Positions 55,306-64,000 of a stretch of DNA of 64,000 nt are shown here, piece after piece; the first letter of the stretch is position 1; each line of letters starts with the position of its first letter. The notes below the pieces were generated by a model. It was given only the letters and a program-made list of their open reading frames with translations, ran no database searches and was not told the origin of the DNA. The stretch covers positions 1-64,000 of the forward strand of contig JAIRYJ010000022.1 in the NCBI GenBank assembly GCA_031267825.1, written 5' to 3'. The position numbers were made by a program, and so were the translations under genes. The stretch comes from Bifidobacteriaceae bacterium (GTDB lineage Bacteria > Actinomycetota > Actinomycetes > Actinomycetales > WQXJ01).

Positions 55306-56421
55306 GTGGCTGGTCCGGAACGCCAAGATCAACCGCCGGAACCGGCCGGTTCCCGGCGGCGGGACAGTGCGGCCGGACAGCGATCACCACACAACCCGCC
55401 ACCTGGTACGTCCAGTGCTGCCAGCGAATGGCCTGGCGTCAGCCTGATCGTGGACGGACGCGACGCGGCGGCCGCCCAGGCCATGGTGGCGGAACTGCTG
55501 GTCGATCCGTACCCGGGCGACTTCGAGATCATTGTGGCGACCCCAGCCACTTCAGACACCGAAACCGCCGCTTCAGACACCGAAACCGCCACGGTCGGCC
55601 CGGCCGCCGCGACCGACCAGCGAGTCATAACAGTCCACGCCAGGGACGCTTCTGGCGCGGTCTTGGTCAACGCCGCCGCCTCGGCGGCCTCGTATCCCAT
55701 CTTGTCAGTTGTCCGCCAACCCGCCGGGGACTGGATCCGCCTGGTTAAACGAGCCGTCACCGCCATGGATGTGACTGGAGCGGCCGTTGTTGGCGGCTCA
55801 GCTGTGGCGGTTGGGCTCGGCTCAGCTGAGATGGCGATCTCCCGGGCGATGAACTCACGGCTCGGAGTCGGCCCACGTCCATCACGTGTCGGAGCCGCCA
55901 AAGGCCCAGTTGACTCAGTCCGAATGGTGGTGATCCAACGTGACGCCTTCGCCCGGGCGGGCGGCTTTGACCCGGCCTTCGCCGGGGCACCAGGCTGGGA
56001 AATGCAACACCGTGTGCGTCGGCTCGGCGGGATGGTCTGGTTAGACCCAGCCCTGGCGGTGCGCGGACGCGTCCCCGGAACAATCAGCGAACTGGCGGCC
56101 ACTTTCTTCCGGATGGGCGTCTGGCGCAGACGGATCATCGGGGCTCACCCTGACACTTCGACTTGGCGATACCTGGTGCCCCCAACACTGGTAGCGGTGC
56201 TGGTAGGTACGGTCCTTGGCGGCTTGGCGGGCGCTGTACTAGGCGTCGGCTGGATGGCCTGGTTGACGGCATCGTGCCTGATATACGCCTTGGGAGTAGC
56301 TGTCGGGGTGATGGTTGCCGGACGGGACCTGCGTTTCGGCGGGCGGGTCCGGATGTGGTGGGCTGTCATGGTGATCCACTTGAGCTGGGGAACCGGCTTC
56401 CTGTTCGGCCGCCCAAGGTGA
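55306..56421 (+). CDS. glycosyltransferase family 2-like membrane protein
   Basis: 371 residues from GTG. After a Pro/Gln/Arg-rich start, the region VSLIVDGRDAAAAQAMVAELL...DFEIIVATPA resembles the GT2 nucleotide-binding start, interrupted by a duplicated SDTETAASDTETAT. DSVRMVVIQRDAFARAGGFDPAFAGAPGWEMQHRVRRLGG matches the acceptor half (normally with GGFDE and ED). Two C-terminal membrane helices follow. The classic DxD is not clear, so activity is uncertain. It may build a surface polysaccharide. It lies 73 bp before parA. Confidence 0.7.
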   Translation: MAGPERQDQPPEPAGSRRRDSAAGQRSPHNPPPGTSSAASEWPGVSLIVDGRDAAAAQAMVAELLVDPYPGDFEIIVATPATSDTETAASDTETATVGPAAATDQRVITVHARDASGAVLVNAAASAASYPILSVVRQPAGDWIRLVKRAVTAMDVTGAAVVGGSAVAVGLGSAEMAISRAMNSRLGVGPRPSRVGAAKGPVDSVRMVVIQRDAFARAGGFDPAFAGAPGWEMQHRVRRLGGMVWLDPALAVRGRVPGTISELAATFFRMGVWRRRIIGAHPDTSTWRYLVPPTLVAVLVGTVLGGLAGAVLGVGWMAWLTASCLIYALGVAVGVMVAGRDLRFGGRVRMWWAVMVIHLSWGTGFLFGRPR

Positions 56422-56494
56422 CCGGCGCGACTTATCTGATGGCCAGCCGGGCTGGCAACGCCGCATAACGGGCTGCGGCGGATACCATGAAACG

Positions 56495-57328
56495 GTGAGT
56501 CAACCAGCGGCCGAGACGGACTTTCCAGAGCCGCCTGTCCTTCAAGGCCATGGGCCCGCCCGGCTGATCGCGTTATGCAACCAGAAAGGCGGAGTCGGCA
56601 AAACCACCACCGCTATCAACTTAGGAGCGGCTCTGGCGTTATATGGCCGCAAAGTCCTAGTGGTTGATTTTGATCCGCAAGGCGCCGCGTCGGTCGCGCT
56701 TGGTGTTACCGCCAAGGAAGATCAGCCAACTGTTTATGACGCTTTGATGCGCTCAGATGTGACTGTGACAGATGTCATTAGGCCAACCAGTTTGGCGACG
56801 TTAGATGTGGCGCCAGCCAACATTGACCTGTCAGCCGCTGAGGTTCAGCTTGTTAGCGAGGTGGCGCGTGAGACGTCACTGGCCCGCATGTTGCGGCCGG
56901 TGACTGAAACCTACGATGTCATTCTGATTGACTGCCAGCCGTCACTTGGGTTGTTGACGGTTAACGCGTTGACGGCCGCACATGGCGTCATAATCCCGCT
57001 CGAAACGGAGTATTTCGCTTTGCGGGGCGTGGCTTTGCTGGTTGAGACGATCGCTAAAGTGGCTGACCGGCTCAACCCGCGACTCAAAATTGATGGCATC
57101 TTGGCGACGATGGTCGATATCCGCACATTACATTCTCGTGAGGTGCTAGAACGCGTCCAGGAGGCCTTCGCTGAGCAGGTCTTCGACACGGTTATCGGCA
57201 AGACGGTTAAGTTTCCTGACTCGTCGGTGGCGGCTGAATCGATCCTGACGTTCGCCCCGTCGCATCAAGGCGCGGCCGCTTACCGGCGCTTGGCGCGGGA
57301 ATTGATTGCGCGCGGCGATGCCGCCTAG
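56495..57328 (+). CDS. ParA-family ATPase (orphan, next to scpAB)
   Basis: 277 residues from GTG, with deviant Walker A KGGVGKTTTAINLG, Walker A' VDFDPQGAAS and Walker B ILIDCQPSLGLLTVNAL. No parB follows; instead scpA starts inside its last codons. Actinobacteria often carry this ParA relative in front of scpA-scpB. It probably helps move or organise chromosomes with the SMC complex, but its partner is not known. Starts 74 bp after the glycosyltransferase gene. Confidence 0.92.
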   Translation: MSQPAAETDFPEPPVLQGHGPARLIALCNQKGGVGKTTTAINLGAALALYGRKVLVVDFDPQGAASVALGVTAKEDQPTVYDALMRSDVTVTDVIRPTSLATLDVAPANIDLSAAEVQLVSEVARETSLARMLRPVTETYDVILIDCQPSLGLLTVNALTAAHGVIIPLETEYFALRGVALLVETIAKVADRLNPRLKIDGILATMVDIRTLHSREVLERVQEAFAEQVFDTVIGKTVKFPDSSVAAESILTFAPSHQGAAAYRRLARELIARGDAA

Positions 57329-58127
57329 CCCAGTTCCGCACGCGGCCCAGGTGGCGGTTGCTTTCGAGGTCGCGCTGGATAACTTTTCCGGGCCGTTTGA
57401 CCTGCTGGTGTCCCTCATCGCGAAGCATCAGCTAGACATCACCGAGGTCGCTTTAGCGGTTGTGACTAACGAGTTCATGGCCTATATAAGGGCCCGTGAG
57501 GATAGTTGGCCGTTGTCGCAGGCGTCTGAGTTCTTGGTGGTGGCGGCCACTTTGCTTGACCTTAAGGCCGCCATGTTGTTGCCCGGCGGGTTGGCTGAAT
57601 CAGACGATTTTGAACTACTTGAGGCCCGTGACCTGCTGTTTGCCCGCCTGTTAGAGTACCGTGCCTTCAAGTGGGCGGCCCAGATTATTGCCACCCGGTT
57701 GGAGGAGCAGTCCCGCTATCATCCGCGCGGCGCCGCCCTTGAACCTCAGTTCTCCGCTTTGCTACCGGACTTGATTTGGGCGGTTGGGCCGGAGCAGCTG
57801 GCCGTAGCGGCCGCCGCTGTGTTGTCTCGGCCGCCGCTGTCGGCTCAGGTTCCAACAGCTCATTTGCATGCTCCGGCTGTTTCTGTGGCTGAACAGTCAC
57901 GTATTTTGGGTCAGCGTTTAGCGGCCGGCGGGTCGGCTTCTTTCCGTGTTTTAGTGGACGATGCCGCCGGGTCGTTACCCGTTATCGTGGCAAGGTTCCT
58001 GGCGTTGCTTGAGATGTTCCGGGTGGGTCAGGTTTACTTCGCCCAAGGCGAGCCGTTGGGTGAGCTGACTGTGACCTGGACTGGTGTTCCGGGTGGTAAA
58101 GAAATCTCGGAGGAGTTCGATGACTGA
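57318..58127 (+). CDS. scpA: segregation and condensation protein A
   Basis: ATG 57318 overlaps the ParA gene end by 11 bp; a TTG at 57306 is another option. About 269 residues. The kleisin N-terminal signature FSGPFDLLVSLIAKHQLDITEV and the C-terminal winged-helix region (FLALLEMFRVGQVYFAQGEPLGEL) are complete, so it can bridge SMC heads with ScpB. A dispersed 13-mer codes VDDAAGSLP just before the winged helix. Overlaps scpB by 8 bp. Confidence 0.95.
   Translation: MPPSPVPHAAQVAVAFEVALDNFSGPFDLLVSLIAKHQLDITEVALAVVTNEFMAYIRAREDSWPLSQASEFLVVAATLLDLKAAMLLPGGLAESDDFELLEARDLLFARLLEYRAFKWAAQIIATRLEEQSRYHPRGAALEPQFSALLPDLIWAVGPEQLAVAAAAVLSRPPLSAQVPTAHLHAPAVSVAEQSRILGQRLAAGGSASFRVLVDDAAGSLPVIVARFLALLEMFRVGQVYFAQGEPLGELTVTWTGVPGGKEISEEFDD
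57956..57968 (+). repeat. dispersed motif GGACGATGCCGCC, in scpA
   Basis: Exact 13-mer in the ScpA linker before the winged helix (VDDAAG). Confidence 0.85.
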
Positions 58128-58722
58128 CGAACCGTTGCCAGTCGCACCGGCGTTGAAAGGCGCTGAGCTGGCGGCCGCTTTGGAAGCTGTTTTGATGGTG
58201 GTTGATCAGCCCGCTTCAACGACTGATTTGGCGATCGCTCTTGGGGTGCCAGCTCATCTGGCTGAACGTGCTTTGGAAGGATTGGCTCTGGAGTATCGCG
58301 GCGCTTTGGGTAGCCGACCGCGCGGCTTTGAACTGCGTCAAGTGGCTGGTGGTTGGCGGGTTTATTCGCATCCGGATTACGCCGCGGTGGTTGAACGGTT
58401 TGTGCGTGATGGTGCTACGGCCAAACTAACGATGGCGGCCCTTGAGACGCTGGCGATTGTGGCTTATAAGGGGCCGATCAGCCGTGGACGTATTTCAGCT
58501 GTGCGCGGTGTCAACGTTGAATCCGTCATGCGTACTTTGGTTAACCGTGGCCTAGTTGAGGAGGCTGGTCTGGAGGAATCTTCCGGAGCGGTGCTTTACG
58601 CTACGACTGAACTGTTCTTGGAGCGTATGGGTATGGCCTCGCTGGCTGAACTGGAACCCCTTGAACCGCATTTGCCGCGCGGTGCGGCGCTTGAGGAAAT
58701 CCGCCAGCAGGTCGAACCCTGA
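58120..58722 (+). CDS. scpB: segregation and condensation protein B
   Basis: The ATG at 58120 follows GGAGGAG and overlaps scpA by 8 bp; the ORF track starts 12 codons early. About 200 residues with two winged-helix domains, including LTMAALETLAIVAYKGPISRGRISAVRGVNVESVMRTL, the family signature. ScpB binds ScpA and regulates the SMC ring. Full length. Confidence 0.96.
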   Translation: MTDEPLPVAPALKGAELAAALEAVLMVVDQPASTTDLAIALGVPAHLAERALEGLALEYRGALGSRPRGFELRQVAGGWRVYSHPDYAAVVERFVRDGATAKLTMAALETLAIVAYKGPISRGRISAVRGVNVESVMRTLVNRGLVEEAGLEESSGAVLYATTELFLERMGMASLAELEPLEPHLPRGAALEEIRQQVEP

Positions 58723-58737
58723 CGGGCTGCCTTACCT

Positions 58738-58761
58738 GAAGGGTGTCGCATAACACCTTTC
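58738..58761 (+). terminator. hairpin after scpB
   Basis: GAAGGGTGT and ACACCTTTC form a stem with a 6-nt loop, 16 bases after the scpB stop. The rest of the 335-bp gap to rluB (58762-59057) has no ORF with coding character; an rluB promoter is expected there. Confidence 0.65.
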
Positions 58762-59057
58762 AGCCTGTTGCCGACGCGCTGGGGTGAGGCTTTCAGCGGT
58801 AGAGTCCCGAGTTTTCTGGTGTGCACTTCGCCCAGTCATTGGCCGCGCCGACTACGACCCACCTGTACCGCGCGGAAAATGGGTGTGGCCGAAGGCGGAC
58901 CGTAATAGGAGTTCATTGCGGTATTGGCTGGGATTGGGTTGGTTTGGGGCTGTCAGCTAGCCTAGTGTGCGGCGGTCAAAGACGCGTTTGCCCTTGGCCG
59001 CGCCGCTTGGGCCCAGGACGGGCCAGGTTCCCTAATCAGTTCAGGAGTTGTTCCACC

Positions 59058-59825
59058 ATGAGTTCCCGGCGCCCGCGCCGAGCTGAGCCGCCCTATGACC
59101 AGGACGCTGTTCGCCTGCAAAAAGTGCTGGCCCAGGCCGGATTAGCTTCCCGCCGGGCGGCTGAGGAAATGATCGCGGCCGGCCGTGTCAGGGTTGATGG
59201 TGTGACAGTGCGGGAACTTGGCTGGCGGGTAGATCCGGCTATCCGGCGGATCGAAGTGGATGGTTTGCTGCTCGAATCTGATCCGTCCAAGATCACGTTG
59301 GCGCTGCATAAACCAGCCGGTGTGGTCTCAACTATGCAAGACCCGGAGGGTCGCCCGGCGCTTGGTCAGTTTGTGACTGGCCGCCCGGAGCGGCTGTTCC
59401 ACGTTGGCCGACTCGACTCTGAGTCGGAGGGTCTGATCCTGCTTACGAACGATGGCCCGTTGGCTAACGCTTTGGCTCATCCTTCAACTGAGGTTCCCAA
59501 AACTTACTTAGCGACAGTTGAGGGCCGTCTCAAACCGGCCACCGCCAAGTTATTGCGCAGCGGGATTGACCTTGAAGATGGTCCGATCGCCTTCGAGGAT
59601 TGCCGTCTGATCACATCGATCCCTGGGTACACCCAAGTTGAGCTGCGGCTCCACTCGGGCCGGAACCGGATTGTGCGCCGAGCCTTGAAAGCGGTCGGCC
59701 ACCCGGTGGTGCGGTTGGTGCGGATTCGGATCGGCCCGATCGCCTTGGGTGATCTGAAACCAGGTCGTAGCCGGGTGCTTAGCCCAACTGAGGTGGCTTC
59801 GCTAAAGAAGGCGGCCAAACTGTGA
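59058..59825 (+). CDS. rluB: 23S rRNA pseudouridine synthase, RluB/RsuA family
   Basis: The ATG at 59058 follows AGGAG; the ORF track begins 79 codons upstream in the gap. 255 residues: S4 domain (VRLQKVLAQAGLASRRAAEEMIAAGRVRVDG) then the synthase domain with the catalytic Asp in GRLDSESEGLILLTNDG and HSGRNRIVRRALKAVGHPV. The placement scpB-rluB-tyrA-cmk is standard in actinobacteria, and by that synteny it is RluB, which modifies a uridine in the 23S rRNA peptidyl-transferase region. Its stop overlaps the tyrA start (GTGA). Confidence 0.93.
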   Translation: MSSRRPRRAEPPYDQDAVRLQKVLAQAGLASRRAAEEMIAAGRVRVDGVTVRELGWRVDPAIRRIEVDGLLLESDPSKITLALHKPAGVVSTMQDPEGRPALGQFVTGRPERLFHVGRLDSESEGLILLTNDGPLANALAHPSTEVPKTYLATVEGRLKPATAKLLRSGIDLEDGPIAFEDCRLITSIPGYTQVELRLHSGRNRIVRRALKAVGHPVVRLVRIRIGPIALGDLKPGRSRVLSPTEVASLKKAAKL

Positions 59826-61000
59826 CCCGGCCACCCGGCGGGCCACCCGGCCCGCCGCTGGGTCAGCCCGGCCATTCAACCGGCGGGCCACCCGACCCGC
59901 CGCCACATCACGCCACCGTGGGCCCAGTCCACATAGTTGGCAGCGGACTGATCGGAGCTTCGATCGGCCTAGGACTGCGCGGCCTAGGAGTTGAAGTCAC
60001 CCTGGAGGACCCATCCCCGGCCGCCCTGGCGGTAGCTCAGCAAGTCGGTGCGGGCCGGGCCCGCCAAGCCGATGACCGGCCCCCACTAATCGTGATCGTG
60101 GCCAGCCCACCAGATGTCGCCGGAGAAACCACAGCCATCCAACTGGACCGTTTCCGTCAGGCGGTGGTGAGCGATGTCGCCTCAGTAAAAGTGGTCATCC
60201 TAGAAGAACTTCGCCAAGCCGGGGCTGATCTGAGCCGCTATGTTGGTTCACACCCGATGGCTGGCCGGGAACGAACCGGACCGGCGGCCGCCTCAGCTGA
60301 CCTATTTGTTGGCCGTCCCTGGGTGATCGCCCCGGCCCCGCAAACAACTGGCCAAGCCGCCCTGCGCATCCGGGAATTAGCCTCTGACCTGGGCGGATAT
60401 CCGGCCTACATGAACGCGTCAGCCCATGATGCGGCAGTCGCCTTGGTCAGCCACGTGCCACAGGTCATGTCCAGTTTGACAGCTGGCGCGCTGGCCGGAG
60501 CTGAACCAGGCGCGCTTGATCTAGCTGGTCAAGGCCTGCGTGACATGACACGGATCGCCCAATCGGACCCGAACCTGTGGGCCGCCATCCTGGTTGGTAA
60601 CGGCCTGGCCGTGGCTCAGGTGTTACGCCAGGTCCGGGCTGGCCTGGACCGGGCGATAGCGGCACTTGACCTCGGCACCAAACCAGAAACGCTGGGACAT
60701 GCCCTGGTTGAACTAGCTGATGTGGTCGGCATCGGGCGGCAAGGCGCTGAACTGATACCCGGTAAACATGGCGGCACTCGCCGAGTATTCGACAAAGTAA
60801 CTGTCATGGTGCCGGACAAGCCGGGCGAACTTGGTCGGCTGTTTCAGGAGCTGGGACGCCTCAACGTCAACTTAGAGGATCTCAAACTGGAGCACGGCGC
60901 CGGGCAGCTAGTCGGGCTGGCTGAGCTGTCGGTTCCGACTGGTCGGGGGGCAGCCTTAGCCAGTGACCTAATAGAGCAGGGTTGGAGGATTCTGCAATGA
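59822..61000 (+). CDS. tyrA: prephenate dehydrogenase
   Basis: 392 residues from GTG overlapping the rluB stop. A Pro/Gly-rich N-terminal repeat of about 35 residues is followed by the NAD-binding motif VHIVGSGLIGASIGLGL, the GSHPMAGRERTG active-site loop (His/Arg), the helical dimer domain and a C-terminal ACT domain (VTVMVPDKPGELGRLFQELGRLNVNLEDL). It oxidatively decarboxylates prephenate to 4-hydroxyphenylpyruvate in tyrosine synthesis; the ACT domain suggests feedback control. Overlaps cmk by ATGA. Confidence 0.95.
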   Translation: MTRPPGGPPGPPLGQPGHSTGGPPDPPPHHATVGPVHIVGSGLIGASIGLGLRGLGVEVTLEDPSPAALAVAQQVGAGRARQADDRPPLIVIVASPPDVAGETTAIQLDRFRQAVVSDVASVKVVILEELRQAGADLSRYVGSHPMAGRERTGPAAASADLFVGRPWVIAPAPQTTGQAALRIRELASDLGGYPAYMNASAHDAAVALVSHVPQVMSSLTAGALAGAEPGALDLAGQGLRDMTRIAQSDPNLWAAILVGNGLAVAQVLRQVRAGLDRAIAALDLGTKPETLGHALVELADVVGIGRQGAELIPGKHGGTRRVFDKVTVMVPDKPGELGRLFQELGRLNVNLEDLKLEHGAGQLVGLAELSVPTGRGAALASDLIEQGWRILQ

Positions 61001-61659
61001 CAGTGATCGCGATTGATGGGCCGTCTGGCTCCGGTAAATCAACTGTGGCGCAGGCGGTGGCGAGCCGCTTGAGCTTGGCTTATCTTGACACCGGCGCCAT
61101 GTACCGGGCGGCCGCGCTGTGGGTTGAATGTAACGGGGCGCTCGATCAACCGGCCGCCATGCCGGACCTGGTGCGCGCCATGCCGCTCGAAATTAGTCTG
61201 ATCCCGGCGGCGGTGCGGGTCCTGCTGGACGGCCAGGATGTTACCGAAACGATCCGCTCCAGCCGGGTCAGTGCCATCGTGTCGCGTGTTTCGACCGTCA
61301 TTCCGGTGCGTCATGTCTTGGTGGCCGCCCAGCAAGCGTTGGTGGCGGCCAATCGGGAACCAGGCATCGTGGTGGAAGGGCGTGACATCACCACAGTTAT
61401 AGCGCCCGATGCCGACGTCAGAGTTTTGATTACGGCTTCGGCTGCCGTGCGCCTCAGGCGGCGAGCCTTGGATCAGTTAGGCCAGGCTGACGCGGCCGCT
61501 TTGGAGGCTACATCGGACGAGGTCTTGCGGCGCGACCGTGATGACGCCACAGTGGCCCAGTTTCTTCAAGCACCACTTGGTGTGACCCTTATTGATTCGT
61601 CCGAGCAGACGATTGAACAGACCGTGGCGGCGGTCCTGGCCTTGTTGCCGCGAGCATGA
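60997..61659 (+). CDS. cmk: cytidylate kinase
   Basis: ATG 60997 lies inside the tyrA stop; GGAGG is ten bases upstream. 220 residues with P-loop IDGPSGSGKST, CMP-binding LDTGAMYRAAAL and GRDITTVIAPDADV. It phosphorylates CMP and dCMP in nucleotide salvage. Overlaps plsC by ATGA. Confidence 0.96.
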   Translation: MTVIAIDGPSGSGKSTVAQAVASRLSLAYLDTGAMYRAAALWVECNGALDQPAAMPDLVRAMPLEISLIPAAVRVLLDGQDVTETIRSSRVSAIVSRVSTVIPVRHVLVAAQQALVAANREPGIVVEGRDITTVIAPDADVRVLITASAAVRLRRRALDQLGQADAAALEATSDEVLRRDRDDATVAQFLQAPLGVTLIDSSEQTIEQTVAAVLALLPRA

Positions 61660-62477
61660 GCGGCCAGCCGGGATTCAGGCCGGGTACTGAGCCGACCTCA
61701 GGGTTCAGCGGCGTTGAAGAACTGGCCGCCGGCCAGGCCGCTGGTGTGGGCGAACCGTCGGGTGATGTGGCTGGGGCGGAGACGGAACTAGAGGGGCGGA
61801 ATCGTCCAGCGATACCGGCCCGGTGGCAGACGGCCTGGGCGTGGCTTGTTTGCCGTGTCGTCGAATACCTCTACTTGAACCCCCGGGTGGTGGGACGCAA
61901 GGCTGTTCCACGCCGGGGCCCGGTCATTCTGGCCGGTAACCACACTGGTCTGGCTGATGGGCCGTTGGTGCTCGGAGCGGCGCCCCGCCGGGTCCATTTC
62001 ATAATGAAATACTCCTTGGGTCGGGGGATTGGCGGCTTCTTCTTGCGGGCCGGAGGCCAGGTGGCGTTGCAGCGCGACTCGGGGCATCAGGCTTTACGCG
62101 TCTGCCTTGAACTGTTGAGGCGTGGCCGGGCGGTGGGGATTTTCCCGGAAGGCAGCCGAGGTGACGGCCGGATGCGTCAAATCAAGGCCGGCGTGGCCTG
62201 GTTGGCGATCAGCTCTGGCGCGCCGGTGGTGCCGTTCGCCTGTCTCGGGACGCGTCACGATGGTGAAGCCGCGACGCGTTTCCCGCCGCCGCGGCGTAAG
62301 GTTTACGTTTCTTTTGGGGCGCCAGTTGAACTTGTGCTGGACAAGTCCGCTTCGCGGCGCGAGCAGATCGGCGCTGCCATGGAGCAGATTAGGCTGGCGC
62401 TGGCGGCTCATGTCGCTAAGGCGTTGGAGGAAAGCCCGGTTGGGCTGCCAGATGACACGGGAAGGGTGAACAGTTGA
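61656..62477 (+). CDS. 1-acyl-sn-glycerol-3-phosphate acyltransferase (PlsC type)
   Basis: 273 residues. The catalytic HX4D motif is in NHTGLADGP, the phosphate-binding motif in [11 protein letters not shown], and the third motif in [12 protein letters not shown]. The first 60 residues are variable and hydrophilic. It probably acylates lysophosphatidic acid at the membrane. The gene overlaps cmk and is followed 16 bp later by der; this cmk-plsC-der order is typical of actinobacteria. Confidence 0.93.
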   Translation: MSGQPGFRPGTEPTSGFSGVEELAAGQAAGVGEPSGDVAGAETELEGRNRPAIPARWQTAWAWLVCRVVEYLYLNPRVVGRKAVPRRGPVILAGNHTGLADGPLVLGAAPRRVHFIMKYSLGRGIGGFFLRAGGQVALQRDSGHQALRVCLELLRRGRAVGIFPEGSRGDGRMRQIKAGVAWLAISSGAPVVPFACLGTRHDGEAATRFPPPRRKVYVSFGAPVELVLDKSASRREQIGAAMEQIRLALAAHVAKALEESPVGLPDDTGRVNS

Positions 62478-62493
62478 CCAGAAGGACGAACAG

Positions 62494-63960
62494 TTGACTG
62501 GTGATGTGACTGGTGATGCGGCTGGGGCTGACGCTAAGGCCGGGGCGTTGCGGTCAGTCTTGGACAGCTACCAACTTGAGGCCGATGACCTGGCTCTACT
62601 TGACGGCCAGCTAGAACAGGGCACCGGTCCGACCGATCGCCCAATAGGCTCGCTGGCAATTGTTGGCCGACCAAACGTCGGCAAGTCGACCTTGGTCAAC
62701 CGCATCTTGGGACGCCGCGCGGCAGTGGTTCAAGATGAACCTGGCGTGACCCGGGACCGGGTGGCTTACCCAGCGGACTGGGCCGGCAGCCAATTCATGG
62801 TGGTAGACACCGGCGGTTGGGAGGTTGACGCACCTGGCCTTAGCGGGCGGGTGGCCGAACAAGCTGAAATCGCTGTCAGTTTGGCTGATGCGGCCATCTT
62901 GGTGGTTGATGGGACAGTCGGCGTGACTGACACAGATGAAGCCCTGGTGCGGATGTTGCGCCGCTCCGGCAAACCAGTGGTTTTGGCCGCCAACAAAGTT
63001 GATTCATCGCGCGCTGAGGCGGACGCTGCCGCCTTGTGGTCGCTAGGCCTGGATCAGCCGTGGCCTATCTCAGCACTCCATGGCCGGGGTGTGGGAGACC
63101 TACTGGATGTCGCGGTGGCGGCTCTACGAGCGGCTAAACCAGATGGCGAGCTGCCAGAAGATGATCCGGCGGTACGCCGGGTGGCTTTGCTAGGCCGACC
63201 GAATGTGGGTAAATCGTCGCTTTTGAACAAACTGGCCGGGCATGAACGGGCAGTGGTGGACTCAGTCGCGGGGACGACGCGTGACCCGGTTGATGAACTG
63301 GTCACGCTGGGTGGACGTGACTGGCGACTAGTTGACACGGCTGGCATCCGGCGCCACATCCAACGGACACAGGGAGCTGATTTCTACGCTTCGCTCCGCA
63401 CAGCGGCGGCCTTGGAACGGGCCGAGGCCGCGGTTGTGCTGATCGATTCGTCGCAAACTGTGGCCGAACAAGATGTGCGCATCTTACAGATGGCCAGCGA
63501 GGCGGGCCGGGCGATTGTGATCGCTTTCAACAAATGGGATCTGATGGAGCCGGACCGCCGCTTCTACCTTGAACGGTCAATTGAGCAGGACTTGGCTCCT
63601 TGGGACTGGGCTCCAAGGGTCAATATCTCGGCCTTGACCGGCCGCCGGCTGGACCGCCTGACAGGAGCTTTGGATACCGCGTTAGCGGGTTGGGAACAAA
63701 GGATCGCGACTGGTCCGCTGAACGCCTTTCTCGGTGAATTGGTGGCCGCCAAGCCTCATCCGGTGCGTTCCGGAAAGCAACCACGCATCCTGTTCGCGAC
63801 TCAGGCGAGTATCCAGCCACCCAGGTTTGTGCTGTTCGCGACCGGCTTCCTGGAGGCGCCTTACCGCCGCTTCATTGAACGCTCGTTGCGCGAGTCCTTT
63901 GGCTTCGCTGGCACCCCGCTGCGGATCGCGGTGCGTGTTCGCCAGAAGCGCCAAAGCTAA
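62494..63960 (+). CDS. der: ribosome biogenesis GTPase Der
   Basis: 488 residues from TTG, with AGAAGGA upstream. Two GTPase domains carry [12 protein letters not shown] and [12 protein letters not shown], each followed by DxxG (VDTGGW, VDTAGI) and NKxD motifs (NKVD, NKWD). A C-terminal KH-like domain ends the protein. An N-terminal extension of about 50 residues precedes domain 1, as in other actinobacteria. Der helps assemble the 50S subunit. The last 40 bases of the window hold no gene. Confidence 0.96.
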   Translation: MTGDVTGDAAGADAKAGALRSVLDSYQLEADDLALLDGQLEQGTGPTDRPIGSLAIVGRPNVGKSTLVNRILGRRAAVVQDEPGVTRDRVAYPADWAGSQFMVVDTGGWEVDAPGLSGRVAEQAEIAVSLADAAILVVDGTVGVTDTDEALVRMLRRSGKPVVLAANKVDSSRAEADAAALWSLGLDQPWPISALHGRGVGDLLDVAVAALRAAKPDGELPEDDPAVRRVALLGRPNVGKSSLLNKLAGHERAVVDSVAGTTRDPVDELVTLGGRDWRLVDTAGIRRHIQRTQGADFYASLRTAAALERAEAAVVLIDSSQTVAEQDVRILQMASEAGRAIVIAFNKWDLMEPDRRFYLERSIEQDLAPWDWAPRVNISALTGRRLDRLTGALDTALAGWEQRIATGPLNAFLGELVAAKPHPVRSGKQPRILFATQASIQPPRFVLFATGFLEAPYRRFIERSLRESFGFAGTPLRIAVRVRQKRQS

Positions 63961-64000
63961 AGCCCGCCCTGGGATGGCCCTTGCCCGTCTTGTACAACGA

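Overview
The window is 64 kb of high-GC bacterial chromosome. It almost certainly comes from an actinobacterium (Actinomycetota). The evidence is a WhiB1-type iron-sulfur protein, a PdtaS-type HisKA_2 kinase, a DUF2505 protein, an EccC/EssC-like FtsK ATPase, two LytR-CpsA-Psr (LCP) proteins, and the block parA-scpA-scpB-rluB-tyrA-cmk-plsC-der. GTG and TTG starts and 1-4 base stop/start overlaps are common. I cannot assign a genus. No rRNA, intact tRNA, CRISPR array, integrase or transposase was seen.

Layout. 1-414: truncated 158-bp tandem repeat with strong inverted repeats. 415-3469 (-): secreted HNH nuclease and an OmpR-type two-component pair. 3516-5839 (+): two CNNM/CorC-HlyC membrane proteins. 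5857-8953 (-): Na+/H+ antiporter and an FKBP-like lipoprotein. 9095-11925 (-): methionine importer metNIQ, with a structured leader region. 12407-14065 (+): flavodoxin and an FKBP lipoprotein. 14098-16835: DUF2505 protein, pdtaS, whiB1. 17099-27082 (-): solitary EccC-like ATPase, then a MacB-type ABC exporter with its NarL-type two-component system. 27346-27974 (+): VapBC-type toxin-antitoxin pair. 28132-32358 (-): lactococcin-972-like bacteriocin locus (peptide, 8-TM permease, ATPase, lipoprotein). 32455-36476 (+): small membrane protein, prfB, zinc-ribbon membrane protein, TPM-domain protein. 36651-42522: RidA, amidase with VCBS repeats, cysteine desulfurase and mnmA. 42551-47961 (-): unusual cluster of a PAS-like protein, a degenerate histidine-kinase-like membrane protein and a related membrane protein. 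48154-54980: ligA, two LCP proteins, nitroreductase. 55306-63960 (+): glycosyltransferase-like protein, then the parA-to-der housekeeping run.

How the genes work together. Several sets are coherent modules: metN-metI-metQ; kinase-regulator-ATPase-permease (24-27 kb), probably a sensed efflux system; the bacteriocin operon with its ABC complex; nifS-like plus mnmA for tRNA 2-thiouridine; and scpAB plus ParA for chromosome organisation.

Most notable observations. (1) The bacteriocin precursor has an in-frame TGA at codon 4, immediately followed by TTG, inside an otherwise perfect signal peptide. (2) A near-palindromic 13-14-mer, GGACGATGCCGYCC, occurs ten times in 64 kb, in genes and between them. 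(3) An inverted-repeat element is tandemly repeated at the window start and recurs at 37.35 kb with a compensatory base change. (4) The 42.5-48 kb cluster looks like an undescribed membrane signalling system. (5) Protein linkers and gene 3' ends are often expanded by tandem duplication.
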